Origin: Sphingomonas sp.
GTDB lineage: Bacteria > Pseudomonadota > Alphaproteobacteria > Sphingomonadales > Sphingomonadaceae
DNA length: 64,000 nucleotides
Assembly: GCA_017418975.1 (NCBI GenBank)
Contig: JAFOMG010000032.1
Coordinates: 1-64,000, forward strand
Direction: 5' to 3'
Part shown: in pieces, positions 23,591 to 32,168 of the stretch
Position numbering within the stretch: position 1 is the stretch's first letter
How the letters are laid out: the number at the start of each line of letters is the position of its first letter
Notes under the pieces: model-generated
Databases searched by the model: none
What the model was told of the DNA's origin: nothing
The model's input: the letters and a program-made list of their open reading frames with translations, nothing else
Program-made: the position numbers and the translations under genes

Positions 23591-25947
23591 GCGGGCCTCA
23601 GCGTGGTGCGCGCGGCGGCGCGGGCGTCGACCGCGGCGCGGCTGAACGGCATGGGCTGCATCCGCCCCTCCGCCCAGTTGCGATACTGGTCGCGATAATG
23701 CGGCGAGCGCGGATCGGTCGACTGGCCGGGCAGGATCAGCATCAGCGAATTGTCCCAGGCGCCGACGTCGATCACCTGGAGATAGCTCGCGCCGCCGCCG
23801 ACCTGCCAGCCCGGGCCGGCGCCGAGCCAGCGCGCCATGACGGTATAGCCGTCGCCGCCCGAGCCCTCGCCCTCGATCGCCGGAAAGGCCCTGGCGATGG
23901 CGGGGATGGCGGAGAGCGGATGGCGCAGGCGCACCTGGTGGAGCGCGCCATAGCGCCAGGCGGCGGGATCGGGGCCGAGCTTCTCGCGGGTCACGGCCCA
24001 GCCGGCGGCCAGCGCCGCATCGAGCATCGCGTCGCGCGCCGCGACCGGATCGGCGCCCAGCCGCGCGTCCGGCCTGGCCAGCGCGTCGAGCAGGATCGAC
24101 GGCGCGATGCCGGGGATCAGCCCCCTGGCGCGGGCCGGCACGATCGCGGCGAGCATGCGCTTGCCGGCCTCGCGCCAGACCGCCTCGAACAGCGCGGCGG
24201 CGCCGCTGTCGCGGTCGATCCGCGCGTTCCAGCCGCGCAGCATCTCCACCGCGGGCCGGGCGGCGGGCGAGGGGGCCTGGGGCAGCAGCGCGAGGAACTG
24301 GCGCGCCGGGGTGGAGAGCGTGTCGTGCTGGAGCGCGGCGCTGTCGGCCAATGTGTGCTTCGGCTGGGAAGCGAGCATTTCGGCGATGCGGTCATAGCGA
24401 TAGGGATCGCGGAAGGAGAAGGCCGGGATGCGGTCGCGCGGCCAGTCGGCGGGCAGGTTGTTCTGGTTGGCCGAGGCGAACCAGCCCTTGGCGGGGTTGT
24501 AGACGCTCGGCAGCGCCTCGAACTTGCGCATGCCGGTCCAGTCGTAGCGCCCGTCGCCGGGCACCGGGAGCAGCCCGTCGCCCCGCTTGCGCACCGGCAC
24601 GAAGCCGATCACCTGCCAGCCGGTATTCCCGTCGACATCGGCATAATGGAAGTTGGTGGGCGAGGGGTGGAGGGCGAAGGCCTTGCGCAGGCCGTCCCAG
24701 TCCCTGGCCAGGTTGATCGCGATCATCGCGAAGGCGCCGTCGCCGCCGGGCTGCATCGCGATCGTGGCGAGCGCGGTGGCGCGGCGCTTCGCGGGATCGT
24801 GCGAGAGCACCGGACCCTGGACCGAATAGCGCAGCGTCACCGTGACGGGCGCGCCGCCCTTCACCGCGATCGCTTCCTCCACCCGGTCGAACCGTTTCCA
24901 GCCGCCGTCATGGCGATAGCGCTCGGGATCGGCCGGATCGAGCTCGAGGACGAACAGGTCGCCCTGGTCGATATGGAAATTGGTGCGGCCAAAGGCGAAG
25001 CGATCGGTATGGCCCTGCATGATGCCGGGCAGGCCGGGCGCGCCGCCGCCGATCAGGTCGAGCCCCGGCGCGGTCAGGTGCGCGACGTGGCGCGGGCTGA
25101 ACCCGCCGATGCCGAGATGCGGGTCGTTGGCCAGGATCGGCCGGCCGGTGGCGGTGCGCGAGGGCGATACCGTCCAGGCGTTGCTGCCGGCATTGGCGCG
25201 CTCGGCGGAAGCCGCCGCCGGGTCCTGGCCGGTGAGCTCGGCCCAGGGCAGGCTGTCGATGTTGAGCACGCCCAGGTCGGCCGTGCTCACCGCCGCGGCG
25301 TCGAGCCCGTCGGGCACCTTCATCGTCCAGGCCGGGCGAAGCGGCGCGACGATCGCGTCGAGATCGAGCAGCCCCAGGGCGGCGAGGCGGGCGCGGCGGA
25401 TCTCGTCGTCGACATTGCCGCTCGAGGCCTCGCGGGCGCGCACCAGGTCGCGCAGGTCCCAGCGGATCGGGACGATCTGCAGAATGCGATATTCGAGCGG
25501 CAGCAGCGAGGGGTCGGCGATCACTTCGTCGATGCGCGCGTTGATGCCGGCGACATAGGCCCGGGCGCAGGCCAGCACATCGGCGGGGACGCGGCGCAGC
25601 TCGGCGTCGATGTCGCCGCGATAGTGGAAGAGGCGGGCATTGGCGTCGTGCCGGGCGAAGCGCGCGCCGAACGCCTCGGCGAGCCGGCCCAGTTCGCGGC
25701 GATGCGACAGGTCGATCTGGAACAGCCGGTCGCGCGCGACGACATAGCCCTGGCCGAAGAACGCGTCGGGGATCGTCGCGGCGCGAATGTGCGGCGTGCC
25801 CCATTCGTCGTCGACGATCTCGATCGGCGCGCTCGCCCCGCGCACGCTCTGCTGCTTGGCGGCGACCAGCCGGGGCGCGGCCGCGGCCGCGGCGCCGGTG
25901 AGCAGCGCCGTGGTCGAGCTCAGCAGAAAGGCACGGCGGTTCAGCAT
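23587..25947 (-). CDS. Penicillin-acylase family Ntn hydrolase
   Basis: A 786-residue precursor of a heterodimeric N-terminal-nucleophile amidohydrolase. A Tat-type signal (MLNRRAFLLSSTTALLTG) is followed by the alpha-subunit start IEIVDDEWGTPHIRA, then a spacer. The predicted autocleavage lies before S255 in NAGSNAW, the new N-terminal serine of the beta subunit, followed by GRPILANDPHLG. Family members deacylate beta-lactams or acyl-homoserine lactones; the substrate here cannot be deduced. The start is placed at 25947 (GGGGAA upstream), not at an earlier ATG. It is the first gene of the pair. Confidence 0.87.
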   Translation of the reverse strand: MLNRRAFLLSSTTALLTGAAAAAAPRLVAAKQQSVRGASAPIEIVDDEWGTPHIRAATIPDAFFGQGYVVARDRLFQIDLSHRRELGRLAEAFGARFARHDANARLFHYRGDIDAELRRVPADVLACARAYVAGINARIDEVIADPSLLPLEYRILQIVPIRWDLRDLVRAREASSGNVDDEIRRARLAALGLLDLDAIVAPLRPAWTMKVPDGLDAAAVSTADLGVLNIDSLPWAELTGQDPAAASAERANAGSNAWTVSPSRTATGRPILANDPHLGIGGFSPRHVAHLTAPGLDLIGGGAPGLPGIMQGHTDRFAFGRTNFHIDQGDLFVLELDPADPERYRHDGGWKRFDRVEEAIAVKGGAPVTVTLRYSVQGPVLSHDPAKRRATALATIAMQPGGDGAFAMIAINLARDWDGLRKAFALHPSPTNFHYADVDGNTGWQVIGFVPVRKRGDGLLPVPGDGRYDWTGMRKFEALPSVYNPAKGWFASANQNNLPADWPRDRIPAFSFRDPYRYDRIAEMLASQPKHTLADSAALQHDTLSTPARQFLALLPQAPSPAARPAVEMLRGWNARIDRDSGAAALFEAVWREAGKRMLAAIVPARARGLIPGIAPSILLDALARPDARLGADPVAARDAMLDAALAAGWAVTREKLGPDPAAWRYGALHQVRLRHPLSAIPAIARAFPAIEGEGSGGDGYTVMARWLGAGPGWQVGGGASYLQVIDVGAWDNSLMLILPGQSTDPRSPHYRDQYRNWAEGRMQPMPFSRAAVDARAAARTTLRPA

Positions 25948-26054
25948 TGGATATTCCCCGGATGGCGCTTTGGCGCGGAGGGTGGTCCGGGCAAATGCGG
26001 CTGTCCATCGGAACATAGGTTCGATGGCCATAACCTGGGGCTATTGGGGCTTTG

Positions 26055-26082
26055 CTCCCCCTACCCTTCAGGGGAGAGGGAG
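26055..26082 (-). terminator. Terminator-like hairpin after dxs
   Basis: CTCCCC (26055-26060) and GGGAG (26078-26082) with further pairing inside (CCCCCT/AGGGGA) form a stem nine bases past the dxs stop. There is no clear T run, so the call is tentative. Confidence 0.4.
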
Positions 26083-26090
26083 AAGAAGGA

Positions 26091-28016
26091 TCAGGCCCGC
26101 GCGCCGTCGCTCACCGGGGTTTCGTTCCAGCGCAGCGCCTTCAGCACGGTGTCGACGATGTTGTCGGCGTTGAGGCCCGCCTCGGCATATTGCAGCTCGG
26201 GCTTGTCCTGGTCCTGGAACAGGTCCGGCAGGCGCATCGTGCGCAGCTTGAGGCCCGTATCGATCAGGCCCTGGTCGCTCGCCATGGTGAGGACGTGCGC
26301 GCCCAGGCCGCCGATCGCGCCTTCCTCGATCGTCACCGCCACCTCATGGGTGGCGAGCAGGCGGCGGATCAGCGCCTCGTCGAGCGGCTTGGCGAAGCGC
26401 AGGTCGGCGACCGTGGTCGAGAGCCCCTTGGCCTCGAGCGTGTCGGCCGCCTTGAGCGCCTCGCCCAGGCGCGTGCCGAGCGAGAGGATCGCCACGGTCT
26501 TGCCCTCGCGGACGATGCGGCCCTTGCCGATCTCGAGCCGTTGCGGAACTTGCGGAAGCGCCACGCCGGTGCCGTTGCCGCGCGGATAGCGCAGCGCGAT
26601 CGGGCCGCTGTCGTGCAGCACGGCGGTGTGCGTCATATGGACCAGCTCGGCCTCGTCGGCCGCGGCCATCACCACCATGTTGGGCAGGGTGGCGAGATAG
26701 GCGATGTCGAAGCTGCCGGCATGGGTCGCGCCGTCCGCGCCGACCAGGCCCGCGCGGTCGATCGCGAAGCGCACCGGCAGGTTCTGGATCGCCACGTCGT
26801 GCACGACCTGGTCATAGGCGCGCTGCAGGAAGGTCGAATAGATCGCGCAGAAGGGGCGCATGCCCTGCGCCGCCAGCCCGGCGGCGAAGGTCACCGCGTG
26901 CTGCTCGGCGATGCCGACGTCGAAGGTGCGGTCCGGATAGGCCCTGGCGAAGCGGTCGACGCCGGTGCCCGAGGGCATGGCGGCGGTGATCGCGACGATC
27001 CGGGGATCGTGCTCGGCATCCTTGATCAGCTGGTCGGCGAAGACGTTCTGATAGGCGGGCGGGCCCGGCGGCGCCTTGGCCTGGGTGCCGGTGATCACGT
27101 CGAACTTCTGGACGCCGTGATATTTGTCCGCCGCCGCCTCGGCCGGGGCATAGCCCTTGCCCTTCTTGGTGACGACATGGACGAGGATGGGGCCTTCCTC
27201 GGCATCGCGGACATTCTCCAGCACCGGGATCAGATGCTCGAGATTATGGCCGTCGATCGGGCCGACATAATAGAAGCCGAGCTCCTCGAAGAGCGTGCCG
27301 CCGGTGACGAGGCCCCGGGCGAACTCCTCGGTCTTGCCCGCCGCCGTGGTCAGGCGCCGCGAGAATTTGCGGATCGCGCGCTTCGCCAGGCTGCGCAGGC
27401 CCATATATTCGGACGACGACACCATCCGCGCCAGATAGGCGGAGAGGCCGCCCACCGGCGGCGCGATCGACATGTCGTTGTCGTTGAGGATCACCACCAG
27501 CCGGTTGCCCGCGGCCTCGGCATTGTTCATCGCCTCATAGGCCATGCCCGCGCTCATCGCGCCGTCGCCGATCACCGCGATGCCCTTGCCCGGCTTGTCG
27601 CTCAGCTTGTTGGCGATCGCGAAGCCCAGCGCGGCGCTGATCGAAGTCGAGCTATGGGCGGCGCCGAACGGGTCGTATTCGCTCTCGCTGCGCTTGGTGA
27701 AGCCGGAGAGCCCGCCGCCCTGGCGCAGCGTGCGGATCCGGTCGCGGCGGCCGGTGAGGATCTTGTGCGGATAGCATTGGTGCCCGACGTCCCAGATCAG
27801 CCGGTCGTCGGGCGTGTTGAAGACGTAGTGGATGGCGACCGTCAGCTCGACGACGCCGAGCCCGGAGCCGAGATGCCCGCCGGTCGAGCCCACGGCCGAG
27901 ATGGTTTCCGCGCGCAGCTCGTCGGCGAGCTGGCGAAGCTGCTTCGGATCGAGCTTGCGCAGGTCCTCGGGTGTATCGACGGTATCGAGCAGCGGCGTGC
28001 TGGGTAGATCGGCCAT
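26091..28016 (-). CDS. dxs: 1-deoxy-D-xylulose-5-phosphate synthase
   Basis: Thiamine-diphosphate enzyme joining pyruvate and glyceraldehyde 3-phosphate, the entry step of the MEP isoprenoid pathway. Isoprenoids feed carotenoids and quinones. The 641-residue length is standard. Visible motifs are HLGSGLGVVELTVAIHYVF, IGDGAMSAGMAYEAMNNA (the ThDP site), YYVGPIDGHNLEHLI and, in the transketolase part, FDVGIAEQHAVTFAAGLA. It lies 84 bp behind the zur-like gene on the same strand and may be read through from it. Confidence 0.96.
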   Translation of the reverse strand: MADLPSTPLLDTVDTPEDLRKLDPKQLRQLADELRAETISAVGSTGGHLGSGLGVVELTVAIHYVFNTPDDRLIWDVGHQCYPHKILTGRRDRIRTLRQGGGLSGFTKRSESEYDPFGAAHSSTSISAALGFAIANKLSDKPGKGIAVIGDGAMSAGMAYEAMNNAEAAGNRLVVILNDNDMSIAPPVGGLSAYLARMVSSSEYMGLRSLAKRAIRKFSRRLTTAAGKTEEFARGLVTGGTLFEELGFYYVGPIDGHNLEHLIPVLENVRDAEEGPILVHVVTKKGKGYAPAEAAADKYHGVQKFDVITGTQAKAPPGPPAYQNVFADQLIKDAEHDPRIVAITAAMPSGTGVDRFARAYPDRTFDVGIAEQHAVTFAAGLAAQGMRPFCAIYSTFLQRAYDQVVHDVAIQNLPVRFAIDRAGLVGADGATHAGSFDIAYLATLPNMVVMAAADEAELVHMTHTAVLHDSGPIALRYPRGNGTGVALPQVPQRLEIGKGRIVREGKTVAILSLGTRLGEALKAADTLEAKGLSTTVADLRFAKPLDEALIRRLLATHEVAVTIEEGAIGGLGAHVLTMASDQGLIDTGLKLRTMRLPDLFQDQDKPELQYAEAGLNADNIVDTVLKALRWNETPVSDGARA

Positions 28017-28100
28017 CCAACTGCCCTTACTCTTCCGATTCCGGGAAGTCGAACCTTGCGCGTGTGGATTTTGCGTGCAGACGCCGTGCAGGGAGAGCGG

Positions 28101-28559
28101 TCAGTCGCAATCCGCGCATTTGCCGCGCACTTCGATCACCGGGCGCTCGGGCGAGAAGCCCATGTCCTTGGCGGCGGCGCGCACCGTCCTGGTGATCGAG
28201 TCGTCGTCGATATGCGTGGTCTGTCCGCAATTGTCGCAGACCAGGAAGATGCAGTCGTGCAGGCAGTCGGGATGCGTGTTCGCCATATAGGCGTTGGCGC
28301 TCTCCACCCGCCGCGCGAGATTGGCGCCGACGAACAGGTCGAGGATGCGGTAGACGCTGTTGGCGGCGACGCGGCGCCCCTCCGCCCTGGAGACGGCCTC
28401 GGCGATGTCATAGGCGGAGGCCGGCTTGTCGAAGCCCGCCAGCGCTTCGAACACCCGCTCGCGCATGGTCGTCCATTGCTCGCCGGATTTCTCCAGCGTC
28501 GCCTGGGCAGCCTTGGTCAGATCGTTGCCGTGATGCTCGTGATGGTCGTGCGCGTGCAT
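28101..28559 (-). CDS. zur: Fur-family metalloregulator, Zur type (paralogue 1)
   Basis: A 152-residue Fur-family protein with an N-terminal winged helix (PASAYDIAEAVSRAEGRRV, ANSVYRILDLFVGANL) and a C-terminal dimer domain. The structural zinc cysteines lie in CDNCG and CADCD. The N-terminus is unusually His/Asp-rich (MHAHDHHEHHGND), like a metal-buffering tag. The Zur rather than Fur assignment rests on the merC-like partner 37 bp upstream, the shared upstream motif, and the absence of a Fur-type HHDHx stretch in mid-protein. A second Fur-family gene lies at 61831. Confidence 0.8.
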   Translation of the reverse strand: MHAHDHHEHHGNDLTKAAQATLEKSGEQWTTMRERVFEALAGFDKPASAYDIAEAVSRAEGRRVAANSVYRILDLFVGANLARRVESANAYMANTHPDCLHDCIFLVCDNCGQTTHIDDDSITRTVRAAAKDMGFSPERPVIEVRGKCADCD

Positions 28560-28596
28560 GGATCAGATGTAGGCTCGCAGGCCCCTCGCGGCAAGT

Positions 28597-28983
28597 TCAG
28601 TAGGTGGCGCGCCGGTTGAGATCATGGCCCAGCGCGACCAGGCTGACGCCCACCAAAGTCCAGAAAATCTCGAAATCGCCATGCGGCAGCGACAATGCGC
28701 CGGCCATGATGCCGAGCCCGAAGGCGCCGACGACCGCCGGGGCCATATAGCCATGCGACATCACGCCCTTGACCAGCGCGAAGGCGCCGAAGCCGATCGC
28801 GAGGGTGAGGCCGATTTCGTGGATCGCCGGGTTGAGCAGGCCGCCGGCCGAGGAGATCACGGTGAGCAATATGGTGGTGGTGACGCAATGGACGAGGCAC
28901 AGCCCGCTGATCCCGATCGCGATACGATCGAGGCGCGCATCGATGCCGCCCCACAAGCGGGCCAACGGAAGACTCACCGGCAT
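28597..28983 (-). CDS. MerC-domain membrane protein (paralogue 1)
   Basis: 128 residues with four membrane helices. The first helix carries C29-L-V-H32-C33, the metal-thiol motif of MerC-type proteins, and the same CLVHC pentad occurs in the protein at 61431. MerC proteins were named for mercuric ion uptake, but chromosomal copies next to zur genes are more likely involved in zinc homeostasis. The start at 28983 directly precedes the first helix, and a Zur-box-like sequence ends about 30 bp upstream. It heads the merC-zur unit. Confidence 0.78.
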   Translation of the reverse strand: MPVSLPLARLWGGIDARLDRIAIGISGLCLVHCVTTTILLTVISSAGGLLNPAIHEIGLTLAIGFGAFALVKGVMSHGYMAPAVVGAFGLGIMAGALSLPHGDFEIFWTLVGVSLVALGHDLNRRATY

Positions 28984-29011
28984 GGCGCGGATATAGGGCA
29001 AGCGAGTTGAA

Positions 29012-29027
29012 GATACAACATAACATG
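29012..29027. promoter_or_regulatory. Candidate Zur box upstream of merC-zur
   Basis: The stretch 29014-29026 (TACAACATAACAT; reverse complement ATGTTATGTTGTA) is identical to 58636-58648, upstream of the second metal operon. The ATGTTAT half-site resembles the palindromic core of alphaproteobacterial Zur boxes; the other half is degenerate. Regulator identity is inferred. Confidence 0.6.
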
Positions 29028-29115
29028 CGGCGAAAATGGTTGCGGGTTCCACCGTCGTCGCGCCCGGGCCTGGGACGGATCGATATTCAGCTCTGTCCCT
29101 TCCGCTCCCGATAGC

Positions 29116-29253
29116 CGTCATCCCCGCGCAGGCGGGGATCCAGGGTAGTTGCGGGATATCGGCGCTACCGCGCGAACGCTCTCCGGAAGTGCCAGGAATT
29201 CCTTGCGCCTGTGCCGCGCCTGGCCCTGAATCCCCGCCGGCGCGGGGATGACG
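29116..29253. repeat. REPIN-like inverted doublet, copy C
   Basis: The ends 29116-29143 and 29226-29253 are near-perfect inverted copies (the right end has GAATCC for GGATCC). The reverse complement of the interior shares TTCCGGAGAGCGT with copy B, so C is the same element inserted the other way round. The whole 28984-29371 gap consists of the Zur-box region plus this element and holds no gene. Confidence 0.75.
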
Positions 29254-29371
29254 GAATGGGGGCACTTGCCTTTGCGGGATACGCGCCAAGCAAGCTCAGG
29301 GTGACGCAAGAGGCTGGTTCGAAATGTTCCGGCCCGCCAGGCTACACCCTTGGCCTGAATGTCGATCGACC

Positions 29372-30352
29372 CTAACCCAGCAGGCCGTGCCCCCTGGCCC
29401 AGGCGAGGAACAGCTCGGGCCAGGCGTGCGCGGGCTTGCCCAGGGTGCGCGGACCCCAGCCAAAGCCGTGGCCGCCCTGCTCGAACAGATGCGTCTCCAC
29501 CGGCACCTTGGCGGCCCTCAGGGCGGCGCGCAGGGCGATCGTGTTCCGGACCGGCACGGTGGCGTCGTCCTCGGCATGGCAGAGGAAGCTGGGCGGCGTA
29601 TGGGCCCCGACCTGGCGCTCGGGGGAGTGTTCGGCGGCCAGGGCGGGCGTGGCCTCCTTGCCGATGAGCAGGGTGCGCGAGCCCATATGCGCGAAGTCCG
29701 GGTCCATCGTGACGACCGGATAGATCGGCGCGGCGACGAACGGGCGCGCGTCGAGCGTGTCGGCCCGGTCGATCGGCGCATAGGAGGTGCGGCCGAAGCG
29801 CGCCGCGAGATCGGCGCAAAGATGCCCGCCGGCCGAAAAGCCCATGGCGCCGACGCGGGCGGGGTCGACCTTCCACTCGGCGGCGCGATGCCGGATCAGC
29901 CGCATGGCGCGCTGGGCATCGGCAAGGGCGACGTTGCCCGGGTCGCGCCAGGGGTCGCCGGGCAGGCGGTAGAAGAGCACGAAGGCGGTGATCCCGCGCG
30001 CGGCGAGCCAGGGGCCCAGCTCATAGCCTTCCTTGTCGATCACCACGCGGGCATAGCCGCCGCCGGGAATGACGAGCATCGCGGCGCCGTTCGGCCGGGC
30101 GGCCTGGAATATGTCGAGCCGCGGCGTGCGGACATGCTCCATCGCGCGATCGGGAAAGCCCGGATCGGCGCCGCGGACCACGACATGGTCCCGCAACGCC
30201 TGGTCGAGCAGGCCCGGCGCCTCTCCCGGCCAGAGGTTGACGCGCGCATCCGGAGCGACCGGGCCGGGCGGCGTATCGGACGCGGCCCTGGCGGCAAGCG
30301 GGAGCAGCGGGCCGGCCAGTCCGGCGGCGGCGAGCAGGTCGCGACGATCCAT
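29372..30352 (-). CDS. Exported alpha/beta hydrolase (BD-FAE / acetyl-esterase type)
   Basis: 326 residues with a Tat/Sec-like leader (MDRRDLLAAAGLAGPLLPLAARA). The oxyanion segment is VIPGGGYARV, the nucleophile elbow GFSAGGH, the acid region CHAEDDATVPV and the late His FEQGGHGFGW. This set is typical of esterases that remove acetyl or feruloyl groups from plant polysaccharides. A paralogue with the same WPGEAPG and YRLPGD blocks lies at 62328. It is a single gene, probably periplasmic. Confidence 0.8.
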   Translation of the reverse strand: MDRRDLLAAAGLAGPLLPLAARAASDTPPGPVAPDARVNLWPGEAPGLLDQALRDHVVVRGADPGFPDRAMEHVRTPRLDIFQAARPNGAAMLVIPGGGYARVVIDKEGYELGPWLAARGITAFVLFYRLPGDPWRDPGNVALADAQRAMRLIRHRAAEWKVDPARVGAMGFSAGGHLCADLAARFGRTSYAPIDRADTLDARPFVAAPIYPVVTMDPDFAHMGSRTLLIGKEATPALAAEHSPERQVGAHTPPSFLCHAEDDATVPVRNTIALRAALRAAKVPVETHLFEQGGHGFGWGPRTLGKPAHAWPELFLAWARGHGLLG

Positions 30353-30404
30353 GACACCGGTGTACCCGGGTGGAGCGGCCGGCGGAAGGAAAAAGGCGCG
30401 GGTA

Positions 30405-30438
30405 GGCCGGGTGACGCTCTAGGGTACGCCACCCGGCC
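30405..30438 (-). terminator. Hairpin downstream of the 30517 hydrolase
   Basis: Nine-base arms GGCCGGGTG (30405-30413) and CACCCGGCC (30430-30438). On the minus strand a CTTTTT run follows about a dozen bases beyond the stem. It fits a terminator for the gene ending at 30517. Confidence 0.5.
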
Positions 30439-30516
30439 ACGCCCGCATTCCCTATTTAGGGGATTTGCGGGCAGTTACCAGTGGCGTGCGTCCGGAAGCA
30501 CCGGCCACACGCCGAA

Positions 30517-31194
30517 TCACGCATGCCGGCCCAGATAATGCGCCTGGGCGGCTTCCGTGGCATTGATCGCGAGCAGCGAGCGCGCTTCCGCCGCGGTCCG
30601 GACCCGGCCGGACCGATCCGATGCGGCATCGAGCACCCGGTCGAGCAGCTCCTGCCCCTCGTGCCACCAGCCGATGCCGCTGGCGGCGTTGAGGTGCCCC
30701 TGCGGGCCGGCATCGACGAAGAAGCTGCCCCAGCCCTTGGCCAGTTCGCGGGCGCGATCGAAGCCGATCCAGGGATCGTCGCGGCTCGCCACCGTGATCG
30801 AGGGGAAGGGCAGCGGCCTGGCCGGGGCGGGCGCGAAGCCGGCAAGCTCGGACTTCACGTCAGGCCGGTCGACATCGGCGGGGGCCACCAGCAACGCTCC
30901 CGCCACCGGCCAGCCAAAGGGCTGGGGCGAGAGCTCCGCCCACCAGGCGACGGCGAGGCAGCCCAGGCTGTGCGCGGCGAGCACCACCGGCGCCTGGGCA
31001 CCGCGGATCGCCTGGTCGAGCCTGGTCACCCAGGCATTGCGATGCGGCGTATCCCACATGCCGAGCTCGACCCGGCTGGTATCGGGGCGGGACTGCTCCC
31101 AGAGCGTCTGCCAGTGCGAGGGCCCCGAGCCACCGAGCCCGGGGACGGTGAGGACGAGCGGCGAATGTTCGTCAAACGGAGCGAAGATACTCAT
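30517..31194 (-). CDS. RBBP9/YdeN-type serine hydrolase
   Basis: A 225-residue small alpha/beta hydrolase: VLTVPGLGGSGPSHWQTLWE at the start, the nucleophile in LAAHSLGCLAVAWWA, acid Asp in ASRDDPWIGF and the last-strand His in GPQGHLNAASGIGWW. This is the RBBP9/YdeN family signature, with no signal peptide. Bacterial members are cytosolic hydrolases of uncertain substrate. The 31195-31361 gap separates it from the divergent tlyA and contains nothing recognised. Confidence 0.8.
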   Translation of the reverse strand: MSIFAPFDEHSPLVLTVPGLGGSGPSHWQTLWEQSRPDTSRVELGMWDTPHRNAWVTRLDQAIRGAQAPVVLAAHSLGCLAVAWWAELSPQPFGWPVAGALLVAPADVDRPDVKSELAGFAPAPARPLPFPSITVASRDDPWIGFDRARELAKGWGSFFVDAGPQGHLNAASGIGWWHEGQELLDRVLDAASDRSGRVRTAAEARSLLAINATEAAQAHYLGRHA

Positions 31195-31361
31195 TGCAAT
31201 TGCACTCCAACGGGAGGGCAGGCCGGAGCTTCAATTTATTCCCACTATTTTAATGGGCAATATGGGTTGCGCCGGATCGAAGCCGGGTTGCGGCGGGCCG
31301 TTGGGGCGGGCCATTTGCCGGGCGGCTTTGCATCCGGGGCGGTTGCACCTAAAGGCTGGCA

Positions 31362-32099
31362 ATGCCCAAGCAGCGCGCCGACCAGATGCTCGTGGACCGC
31401 GGCCTTGCCGAGAGCCGGACGCGTGCCCAGGCGCTGATCATGGCCGGCCTGGTCTTCGCCGGCGACCGCAAGGTCGACAAGCCCGGCCAGCAATTCCCCG
31501 AGGAGACGGTGCTCGACGTGCGCGGGCGCGACCATCCCTGGGTGTCGCGCGGGGGGATCAAGCTGGCGCACGCGCTCGCGCATTTCGGCTGGGATGTGAC
31601 GGGGGCGGTGGCGATCGACGTCGGCTCCTCGACCGGCGGCTTCACCGACGTGCTGCTGAGCAACGGCGCCGCGCGCGTCTATGCGGTGGACAGCGGCACC
31701 AACCAGCTCGCCTGGAAGCTGCGCCAGGATCCGCGCGTCGTCGTCCATGAGCAGACCAGCGCGCGGATCCTGACCGACGGGCACATCCCCGAGCCGGTGG
31801 ACCTGATCGTCTGCGACGCGAGCTTCATCGGCCTGGCCAAGGTGCTCGAGGTGCCGTTCCGCTTCGCCCGGCCCGGCGCCCGGCTGGTCGCGCTGATCAA
31901 GCCGCAGTTCGAGGCCGGGCGCGACGAAGTGGGCAAGGGCGGGGTGGTCCGCGATGCCGCCGTGCACGAACGCGTCTGCCGCGAAGTGTCCGACTGGGTC
32001 GCCGCGCAGGGCTGGGCCGTCGCCGGCGTCACTGCCAGCCCGATCACCGGGCCCGAGGGGAATGTCGAATTCCTGATCGCCGCGACGCGCGAAACATAA
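31362..32099 (+). CDS. tlyA: TlyA-type rRNA 2'-O-methyltransferase
   Basis: 245 residues: an N-terminal S4 RNA-binding domain (RADQMLVDRGLAESRTRAQA) and a Rossmann methyltransferase domain. The latter has AIDVGSSTGGFTDVLL as the AdoMet loop, IVCDASFIGL, and ALIKPQFEAGRDEVGKGGVV with the catalytic Lys. TlyA proteins methylate ribose in 16S and, in some species, 23S rRNA. AAAGG precedes ATG 31362. It heads a co-directional block with tspO, ubiK, ybjN and proC. Confidence 0.88.
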   Translation: MPKQRADQMLVDRGLAESRTRAQALIMAGLVFAGDRKVDKPGQQFPEETVLDVRGRDHPWVSRGGIKLAHALAHFGWDVTGAVAIDVGSSTGGFTDVLLSNGAARVYAVDSGTNQLAWKLRQDPRVVVHEQTSARILTDGHIPEPVDLIVCDASFIGLAKVLEVPFRFARPGARLVALIKPQFEAGRDEVGKGGVVRDAAVHERVCREVSDWVAAQGWAVAGVTASPITGPEGNVEFLIAATRET

Positions 32100-32168
32100 C
32101 GGCAACGCTTGCGTTTCGGCGCGCTGCAACATAGCCCTTGCGCCCACAGGATTTAACCGGAGGGCGCG

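Noticed and set aside
23698..26589. A 963-codon plus-strand frame
   Set aside because: It is antisense to the penicillin-acylase and dxs genes and has no recognisable domain.
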